Source of the DNA: Arion vulgaris
Taxonomy: Eukaryota > Mollusca > Gastropoda > Stylommatophora > Arionidae
Direction of reading: 5' to 3'
Assembly: GCA_020796225.1 (NCBI GenBank)
Contig: CM036762.1
Location: 10,985,633-11,049,632, forward strand
Length of the DNA stretch: 64,000 bases
Position 1 is the stretch's first letter, and each line of letters opens with the position of its first letter. The position numbers were made by a program, and so were the translations under genes. The notes beneath the pieces were generated by a model. It saw only the letters and a list, made by a program, of their open reading frames with translations. It was not told the DNA's origin and ran no database searches. Below, piece by piece: positions 57,220-64,000 of the stretch.

Positions 57220-57651
57220 GTTGGAGTTTGTAAGTTCCTCCTTGTTAATGTTATTTATGAGGAGTTTCACTGGTCTATGGTCACTACCTCCAATCTGGTC
57301 GCAGACTTGCCTTTCGGTTATCCTGTGAATGTCGTCTGTAGCAAAAGCCAGATCTGGGGTGCTTGTTTTGCGCCACCGTCGTGAGTAACATGTGTGAGGA
57401 TCATCTGGGTGGTTGAGAATGGTGAGACTGTTGGTGATCAGCCATTCTTCAAGGCTTTCACCTCGAGGATCTAGTGTGTCATAGCCCCAGCTTGGTGAGT
57501 GGCTGTTGAAGTCTCCTACTATAAGCAAGTTGTCATCTTGAACTTTGATAGCTTCCAGCTCAGTTTGAATGGAGGGTGGTGAGTATATATTGTATAGTGT
57601 CATCTTAGTGTTGTTGATAAGGAGTTGAACAGCTATGAATTCTGTGCTCAT
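56623..57651 (-). pseudogene. 342-residue open frame fusing two LINEs
   Basis: Residues 1 to about 143 are a Nimb-type endonuclease: LYNIYSPPS, LIVGDFNSHS, then GGSDHRPVKL with the catalytic Asp-His. From about residue 145 the frame runs without a break into an RTE/CR1-type reverse transcriptase (DMRWTSHFEDVLNRP onward, PKKGDLTDCNNWREITLLS). It ends shortly after QAGFRKGRG at 56,623, and a frameshift separates the rest of the RT (56,390-56,659). The endonuclease start lies further upstream in a shifted frame (MQWNA-like, near 57,880-57,890). The fusion is explained by the nested insertion. Expression is unproven. Confidence 0.82.
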
Positions 57652-58039
57652 CTGATTGGACCTGTGAAGTTCAACTGCCGGTATGGAATTACGAACTAGT
57701 GTTACTACTCCACCCTTATGTCTATTTTCTCTATCCTGACGGAAGGTTTCAAATCCTCTAATGCTGAATCTATTTTCCGGATTAAGGTGCGTCTCTTGGA
57801 TACAGCAGATGTCAATCTTTCTGCTCGCAGACGTTCCTCTAGCTCTCGTTTTTGTTGGTTACCCCTTCTGCATTCCATTGCATTATTGTGAGGGGTGAAA
57901 GTTTGTCCTTGCTGCCAGTAGTAATACCCTGTCCTCCCTGGCTTTGCAAGAATCAACAAGGCCGCCAGTAGCTAAGGGTGGACCCCTTCGAGGCAGGGGT
58001 CCGGTCCCACCACCACCTGGCTGTTTCCCATGGTGGTTG

Positions 58040-58630
58040 CACCACAGTTATATAAATATTTGCGCATGGCCATTTGAGTTGTTCGTATGTGTCGATTCCT
58101 CCCGCCAATAATGGCTGACACATTCCGTTTCTGAGGACATCTTTTTTTTTGAGGTTGTTCTCTAGACAGTTGCAGTCCCCTGCTGACGAGATCTGTCTTC
58201 CGGTTTGTCTGAGTCGTCCTACTCTAGATGACTTCAGCCTTCTGTTGCCGGGCTCACCAACCCAGGCTTTTTGCAGGTGTGCTCCTGGACACTGTAGTTT
58301 AATCCCTTATGCTTAAGGGAAAGTGTCATTGAAGTAGAAGACAAGACAAGAAAAAGGATGTCCTCCTCAAAAGAGAGAGAGGACAAGTGCTATTTGTCCC
58401 ATAGCTGGGGATGGGTTGGTTGCAGCCAGAGCATTTACCACTCGCCCGTGGGTTCTGCACTGTCACCTTATGAGGCCCCATCCTGCTCCCCGCCTTTTGG
58501 TCTGGCCTTTCACCTTCAGTCTGTTCGGCTTGGTTAGACCTGCCAGGAGTTAGACTCCCGCCGACATAGCCTGAAGGATCCTAAAGGCACACAAACCCTC
58601 CAACCACGATAAGGTAGGCTAATATGGAGG
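58040..58630 (-). other. 5' leader of the Nimb-like LINE
   Basis: Sequence between the endonuclease start and the 5' target duplication. The part 58,420-58,590 recurs at 11,475-11,640 next to Nimb 3' sequence, which supports its assignment to this element. No frame longer than 60 codons carries a motif. The leader's outer end reads CCTCCAACCACGATAAGG on the plus strand. Confidence 0.6.
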
Positions 58631-58654
58631 GTAACGATTCATAAAGGGTATATC

Positions 58655-59962
58655 CAGCGCCGGATTAGTCTAGTAGCAGAAGTAGCAAATGCTACGGGCC
58701 CTGCGCTTCTGAGGGCCCTCACGCCTATGTGATAGATGAAAATGGAAAAAATAACCAGATGTTATATAAAAAAACACGCAAGCTGTCTGAATTTTTAAAT
58801 GTCGTGTGTGATGGTGCTGAATCTAACGAAATCGAAGAAGAAAATACAGAAGACGTGTCCCACTGTGTAGTAGATGAAAGCAGTGCTATAGAAGAATCAT
58901 CATTACCAATACTACCATTAAGATCAGCAACTCTTCACGATTTAGCCACATTTTCACAAGACAAACTGAAATCGAATGTACAGAAAGTCCTCCAATTTAG
59001 CCATATCATCTTCCAGCCAAAGAGAGGCAGAAAGCACAGCACATGCTTCCAATGTAGCAACATCTTCTACAAGCCAAAAACACAACGAAAGTAAAATGTA
59101 CCCAACGATATTGGTGAATGGCCAAACTACTTCAATCGAGATTATTGAATTGTGAAAGAAAGTAGCGAAGTGCAACATATGAACAGTGATTTCATGTCTT
59201 AAAAAAAAAAAAAAACATACAATAAAGAAAACAATCCACGATTTTGTCGAAAGTCGTTTTTCACATACACGCATACACCAACAAACAAAACTCACGTGAG
59301 AGATTGGTTGTGTTATACAGAAACTAAAGGACAACTGTTCTGTTTTGTTTGCAAAGTTATTGATTTAGGCTGTACCATAGAGTGACTGGTGTATTTGGAA
59401 TAATCCGGCAGTTAAAATCTATTACAACAGAAGAGATCTTGAAAAGAACTCCAAATATTGTCAGCTCTTACCAAGAGGATTTGGAAGAAAGCGACGAACT
59501 TATGCAGTTCACTGAACTTCTTAAAATTAATGTAGCTGGCTATTAGCAACGAAAAGCATGAGGCTCTTGAACTGGGAATTTATAAACATATAATGGAAAA
59601 TTCATTATAGTCGTGTTTCCCAAATGTAGAAATAGTCTTACGAATTTACTTGTCTTTAATGATTACCAACTGCAGCGGAGAACGTTCTTTTCAACATTAA
59701 AGCGTATAAAAAGGGAGTTAAGGAACATGATGGGACAAGATCGTCTAAATAAACCCCAATTTTTAATGAACATTGAATGTAATTTACTTATAGAAATTGA
59801 GTTTGTCTAGTATTATCTCTAAATTTGCTCACATTAAATCGAGACAAGTGTGTTTCTAAAAGTTGTGTTTTATTTTATTCACATTCGAAATAAAACCTAG
59901 GGCCCTCATAGCGTTTTAAATTTGCTACGGGCCCTGACAATTTTAGCTAATCCGGCACTTTG
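58655..59962 (+). mobile_element. Internally deleted ZMYM-type hAT, inverted inside its own family
   Basis: Starts CAGCGCCGGATTAG at 58,655. It ends at a reverse complement of CAAAGTGCCGGATTAG at 59,962. It is flanked by GGTATATC (58,647-58,654) and GGGATATC (59,963-59,970), perfect in copy 2. The 121-residue frame at 58,729-59,094 is the acidic N-terminal part of the transposase. At 59,660-59,820 a frame has FFSTLKRIKRELRNMMGQDR and MNIECNLLIEIE, the C-terminal dimerisation domain. The catalytic middle is missing, so it depends on a transposase supplied in trans. Confidence 0.82.
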
Positions 59963-59970
59963 GGGATATC

Positions 59971-61440
59971 TCGTGTTAGGTCTTGATCAGGTGGATGTAA
60001 TGAAGCGCTAGACGCTTGCAAGTGTTCTAGAATTCCGTTCCATAAAATGGTCAATATTCCTGTTTCCAACTTACTCATCCCCAAAACTAGCCAATATGCC
60101 TGATTACGACACTCTAACTTTTGATCATGTAATTTGAGATGTCATCCAAAACTTGTTTAATAGTGGTAAAACTACATAAACGTGCCTTTGTCGCATCAGC
60201 TCGGGCAGACCACCTGGTGTCCGACAGTCTCTTCAAAGTCGGGAGTTTTGAGCCTGTATCTTCCAGTGCTTTTGTAAGAATGCCGCATCGATAGGTAGAA
60301 GCGGAAAAGAATGTATAGAGGCTTTCAACAAAATCGAAAAATAGATGCTTCTATACAACATTCTGCAGCACACTTAGCAACCAAATTCAGTGAATGTGCA
60401 AAGCAGGGAATGTATTCTGCGTACTTATTTATCTCCTTAATGCGTGCTTGTAAGCCGTGGCATTTCCCACTCATGTTGCTGGCATTGTCATAGCTTTGAC
60501 ACGACAGTCTTTGATAGCAATGCCATTTTTCTTTTAAAAATCAAGTAAACTTTGGGCGAGTTGTTTAGCAGTATGACCTTCCATATCCAAGAACTTCACA
60601 TACCTTTCCACTGATCCAGATGGTAACACATAGCGCACTATTAGAGTGAGTTGGTCTGGAGTAGAGTCCAGTGATACGGAATAGTACTTGCATTTCTTAA
60701 TTTCGCAACTTATATGATCCAGTAAGCTGATGCAATTAGATGGATAAATTCCTATATGTTGTTTTTGATAAGTATGCCCTTCCTTTATTTCCATAAGTAT
60801 TTATATGCTGAGCCAGAAAAATGTCAAATTTGGCTATTAATTCCAACAAACCTAAATAATGGTTATTATTAGGTGAACCAATAGTTTAATCACTACCCCG
60901 AAATGCAAAACCTCGTTCTGCTAAAAATTGGATAACTGAAGTAATTAGCTCTAAAAGTGTCCGCCAATATGTTTGTTCGGTCTCAATTTGGCTTAACAAG
61001 TTAAGAATCGACACCCGCATCCTTCGTTTTGCAAACTAACAGCGAAATTATCGCTTGTCTAGGGGAGGGGGCTTTCTTCATGTTATTTTAAACTAAGTTT
61101 CGCGCGCAAAAACTGCTGAAGAAACAAAAACTGGGTTATGAGTAAAATTTAATGGTCCTTTTGTTCAAGATTTCAAGTTTTCGTTTATTAGAAGCGTGTG
61201 AAAAAGGGGACACTCCTACACAAAAAATAGAAAACTGTAACGTTGTTAGTGAGCTCAATGCGACCGCCCGTACCTAGCTAAGTCCGAAATGTGTAAACAT
61301 GATCTTGGCCCTAACCTAAATAAGAAAAGAATGAAAGGGGGATATTATTAACCACCTCCCAACCTTGGTTCCATGTTTATTACTAGTGACAGCTTAGCTT
61401 TGTCACATAGGCGAGGGGGCCCTCGAAGCGCGGGGCCCGT
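59971..61440 (-). pseudogene. ZMYM-type hAT transposase, catalytic part
   Basis: Minus-strand sequence of the full-size element. The clearest frame (60,534-60,794, 86 residues) has YYSVSLDSTPDQLTLIVRYV, containing the first catalytic Asp of hAT RNase-H-like folds, followed by GHTAKQLAQSLLDF. Downstream, frames across 60,100-60,540 show MSGKCHGLQARI, CFAHSLNLVAKCAAE and SDTRWSARADA, all typical of ZMYM1-like hAT proteins. Several frameshifts break it. The N-terminal part near 61,000-61,400 is not readable. It would catalyse cut-and-paste transposition. Confidence 0.75.
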
Positions 61441-61573
61441 AGCATTTGCTACTTCTGCGACTAGGCTAATCCGGCGCTGCTTGTTGACACCTAAAGTCGG
61501 AGAAAATAGGCCGAATGTCTGACAATATAGATGATTAGGCATTGCAGCGTAGCCTCAATATGGACAACATCGT

Positions 61574-61820
61574 TGCCGAGTGGTTACCGGGGTCCAAATT
61601 TGGGGTGTAAAGAATAGAACCATTGTTACCTGCATACATGTCAAGATGCGACTAAGGAGGTTTGGCTGAAATCGAACGCCTGTGTCCTAAATGTGTAGAA
61701 GTCTGTGCGTTTAGAGGCCTACCAAACCAATGTGCAACGTATACACGTTCTTGCAAAGATCAAACATATCACAAAGAGTGATTAAAATTGGTCGTAAAGA
61801 ACGAATGCGAAGAAGAAGAA
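61574..61820 (+). mobile_element. SINE copy with 11-bp TSD
   Basis: Family member in plus orientation between GACAACATCGT (61,563-61,573) and GACAGCATCGT (61,821-61,831), one mismatch. It begins TGCCGAGTGGTTACCGGGG, the most tRNA-like head in the window. It includes GCGACTAAGGAGGTTTGGC and ends in AAGAAGAAGAA. Confidence 0.86.
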
Positions 61821-61959
61821 GACAGCATCGTCGGAGAAAATGCGTTACCCAAAAATTATTTCTGTTGGTTTTGTCGCTTATACTTGTCTGATAAAAACAC
61901 TGCTATCATTGAAGTTGTGGCATAAAAGGACTGCAAAGTTAACAGTTTTATGAGGACTG

Positions 61960-62640
61960 TCATCATAGCACCCCGGACATGTCCATAGGTGGTGCGATCT
62001 CCGCCTCAGTAAATCCAGCAGCCCAACATGCCAGTTCGATGAAGTAAAGTAGATGAAGGTAAGATCAGAGCTTTGTTTGATTCCAATCTCACAGATGTCA
62101 GATGTATAGCATCGAACTGCATGATGGTTTTCACGGCCTCATCCAAGAAAACAGTCTGAGCAATTTCGGGAAACAGTCGATATGTTTTAATATTGTCTAG
62201 TACTTATCTGCTGACTATGCCGAATACATTTGAAAGATCGACAAATGTAATAAATAGTGACTTCCTTCTCTGTGCATTTCTCTTGAAGTTATCAAATAGT
62301 AAATATTAGGTCTGCTGTTGATCGCCCAGCTTTGAAAAGACATTGTGAGAATATGCTCTGACATTTTCATTGGTCGTTTTAAAATAACCAGTGCATAGGA
62401 CTGACTTGTGACACTTTGAGGAAGACGCCTCTATAAATACTACAGTCCCCCTTGTCTCTTAGAGTGTCACTATCTGTATTTTAAACGTCTTGAGAAGTGT
62501 TAATTCTCTCCAGCACTGGACAAGATTGTGGGGTGGGGTAGGAAGTTATCATTGAGCATTTATTCAGCTATGCTATCTATTCCAGACGGCCGTGAGTTTT
62601 CGAATAGTATTTTGTAGGAGAAAAGATTATAGAGGGAAAT
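61960..62640 (-). pseudogene. LINE reverse transcriptase fragment
   Basis: The minus strand at about 62,215-62,290 encodes SLFITFVDLSNVFGIVS, matching the RT A-motif (F.D...AFD.V..) with Gly in place of the usual Asp or Thr after Phe. Upstream of it, SRPSGIDSIAE-like and SSAGE pieces are seen. Downstream, LLHRTGMLGCW and DRTTYGHVRG fit loosely. No intact frame remains and the element type is uncertain. The noisy duplicate is at 39,387-40,100. Confidence 0.6.
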
Positions 62641-62784
62641 ATGACATTACGTAGGTGCAAAAGGTGAAGAGTCAAATATAAAACCGTAATCTTGGTTAGT
62701 GCTGTCACAGGATATGATTGTTTTTCCTGTTGCTGGTAGTTTATTTTCAGTAATGATGAGATATAATACAGAGCAACACATAGA

Positions 62785-62803
62785 CATATATATATATATA
62801 TAT
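62785..62803. repeat. (TA)n microsatellite
   Basis: About nine TA units followed by a decayed alternating stretch (GCACACGTATACAGACATATA). The noisy copy at about 40,238-40,245 is much shorter. Confidence 0.8.
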
Positions 62804-63089
62804 GCACACGTATACAGACATATACACATATGACAGATACACACCAGAAAACGTAACATTTGTTATACACATTTTTATTGACGAAATTAGTCATCCAAAG
62901 TGTAACAGGGTGATACAAGTAATAAGTGGTTGTTATATAAAGTTTTTATTGACATAAGGTTTCGATATTCAGATATGATCTGACATCAGCATAAACTATG
63001 AAAAGACAACAGAATTTGTCACAAGAAAATACAACATAAAGTACAAAACAGAATATCAAGGTAATAAGACAAACAGTCCATATTACCAG

Positions 63090-64000
63090 CTCCTAACAGA
63101 AAAAAGCAAGAACTAATATTTAAACTCATAAGGCCATAACAGACTGAGATACCATCTTTTCAACAAACCAAAGATAGTAACTTCTGATGAGTGTGACTAA
63201 CATTAACAAATGACTTTAAACATATTTCACAAAGATGACCCCAGCAAATAAACAAAATAAATCAGAAAATGATAGAATCAATAAGGAGATGAGACATAAA
63301 TGTAAAACAGCAAAAGATTGGTTAAAAGAAATGTGCAAACAGATCGAAACAGAACACAAAGAAGACTCTCAAGCAATCAACAAAATGTAAATGACTAATT
63401 GAGACATAGCGCAACTTAGATATTTAAAATCAAAACAGGGAAATACCATTATTGATTTATACAGTGATAACAGACAAGACCTAAACATCCATTATAACCA
63501 TAAAGGCCCACCAATACTAACATCAGAAGTTATTACCATAGATACACGGTGGAAAAGGCAAATCCCCAGGTCCAGACAATATAACAACAGAAGCAATAGA
63601 AGCAACAGGCAATTGGGTGAGCATAATTATTTAATGACATCTACAACACCTGATACATGTGAGGTGCAAATAAAGGATTAAGCATGAATATACAGAAAAC
63701 ATAGGTAATGGTTATCTCCAAGAAACACCACAACACTGAAACAAGTCCATCGATTCAAGTATCTGGGAACATTCCTAACATCAGATGAGAGATGTAAAAC
63801 ATAGATTAGGAGTAGAATAGCTCAGGCAGATTTTATGAAAATGAAAAACACGTTATGCATGAATTGACTACCAATGACACTGTGGAAACGAGTATTCCAG
63901 TGCTCTATTGAGCCAATACTTATGTATGGTAGTGTATCATGGACAATGAACAAGCAATCAATAAGATAATTAGCAGTCACAGAGACGTGCTTTTAAAGAA
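63090..64000 (+). pseudogene. RTE/CR1-like LINE, runs off the window end
   Basis: Plus-strand frames give GKSPGPDNITTEAIEATG (about 63,555-63,610), the APGPD box. About 100 bp later comes the GLSMNIQKT region (63,680 onward) and the thumb word CATCGATTCAAGTATCTGGG. The RT core with the QG and YADD boxes, normally several hundred bases, is missing between them, so this is an internally deleted copy. It continues past 64,000. Copy 2 shows its continuation to about 41,590. Confidence 0.72.

Larger units (their letters stand above)
52932..58630 (-). mobile_element. Nimb-like LINE, copy 3 only, with nested LINE
   Basis: A minus-strand LINE between GTAACGACT (52,923-52,931) and GTAACGATT (58,631-58,639), one mismatch. 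The corresponding uninterrupted site is in copy 2 at about 35,592. From its 5' end come a 5' leader (58,630-57,960), endonuclease (57,960-57,220), a foreign LINE (57,219-55,631), reverse transcriptase with KGPGPDGVQT (about 55,020-55,050), RNase H, and a cysteine-rich C-terminus with EHILQDC (about 53,060-53,110). The 3' end is GCTGAAGAAAG at 52,932. Sequence below about 56,345 is noisy, so breaks in the 3' half are not informative. Confidence 0.83.
52170..61479 (-). mobile_element. ZMYM-type hAT, both ends, perfect 8-bp TSD, heavily nested
   Basis: Terminal repeats CAGTGCCGGATTAG (from 52,170) and, in reverse complement, CAGCGCCGGATTAG (ending 61,479) are flanked by identical CTTGTTGA (52,162-52,169 and 61,480-61,487). 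Removing the Nimb LINE (52,932-58,630) and the inverted family member (58,655-59,962) leaves about 2.3 kb, a normal size for an autonomous hAT of this type. The transposase is read on the minus strand. The GC-rich subterminal words GGGCCC...TAGCAAATGCTAC are typical of this family within the window. Confidence 0.87.

Noticed and set aside
56623..57651. A genuine chimeric LINE with swapped endonuclease and RT
   Set aside because: Target-like duplications at both edges and the continuing Nimb RT beyond 55,630 point to a nested insertion. I keep the fusion as a finding but not as a functional element.
61574..61600. A tRNA gene
   Set aside because: Only an A-box-like word is present, with no cloverleaf or B-box. 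Repeated copies with GAA tails and TSDs show it is a SINE head.
62785..62830. Replication origin or regulatory meaning of the TA-rich run
   Set aside because: Plain microsatellite within decayed LINE sequence. Nothing supports a function.
1..64000. Bacterial or phage features (operons, CRISPR arrays, attachment sites)
   Set aside because: There are no Shine-Dalgarno-led gene strings and no regularly spaced direct repeats apart from the zinc-finger units. All recognised proteins are of eukaryotic transposable elements.

Overview
This is a eukaryotic, animal-type window with almost no ordinary gene content. It is a graveyard of transposable elements: LINEs of a Nimb/Jockey-like type (endonuclease, reverse transcriptase, RNase H) and of an RTE/CR1-like type, a Penelope-like element with a GIY-YIG domain, a THAP-domain P-element transposase, a Merlin (IS1016-like DDE) transposase, two hAT families, an R2-like reverse transcriptase, and a SINE with a (GAA)n tail. 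The mix, together with a long C2H2 zinc-finger array, suggests a repeat-rich invertebrate (an arthropod or mollusc would fit). I cannot name the species. No bacterial operons, CRISPR arrays, rRNA or genuine tRNA genes were seen.

Layout. The same locus appears three times in direct orientation. Copy 1 is 1-25,681 and ends at a 100-N gap (25,682-25,781). Copy 2 is about 25,876-41,590. It restarts inside copy 1 (equivalent to about 18,690 onward) and runs further downstream. Copy 3 is about 44,825-64,000. Between copies 2 and 3 lies the only non-TE candidate gene, a degraded minus-strand C2H2 zinc-finger array (about 41,850-43,340). Sequence quality changes abruptly. 1-25,681, about 26,590-31,640 and about 56,345-64,000 look clean. 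The rest is full of homopolymer runs and dropped bases compared with its own duplicates, as in unpolished long-read gap fill. Frame breaks there should not be read as biology.

History readable from target-site duplications (TSDs). In copy 1 an 18.6 kb block (2,620-21,240) is bounded by hAT-like terminal repeats and a perfect 8-bp TSD (ATCTAAAC). Copy 3 carries the matching empty site with one ATCTAAAC (47,902-47,909). Inside the block sit a nearly full-length Nimb LINE with a perfect 14-bp TSD, Merlin, SINE, P-element, Penelope and further LINE pieces, several nested in each other. Copies 2 and 3 share an R2-like insertion that copy 1 lacks. Copy 3 alone has a 5.7 kb Nimb LINE, which itself contains an RTE-like LINE. 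A ZMYM-type hAT with a perfect TSD (CTTGTTGA) spans 52,170-61,479 in copy 3 and hosts both that LINE and an inverted, internally deleted member of its own family.

How it fits together. Nothing here works as a pathway. The elements are hosts and guests of one another. The strongest biological signals are the presence/absence differences between the three copies and the large hAT-bounded block. The main caution is that the threefold repetition may be alternative haplotypes or unmerged contigs placed end to end by the assembler, not a real tandem array.
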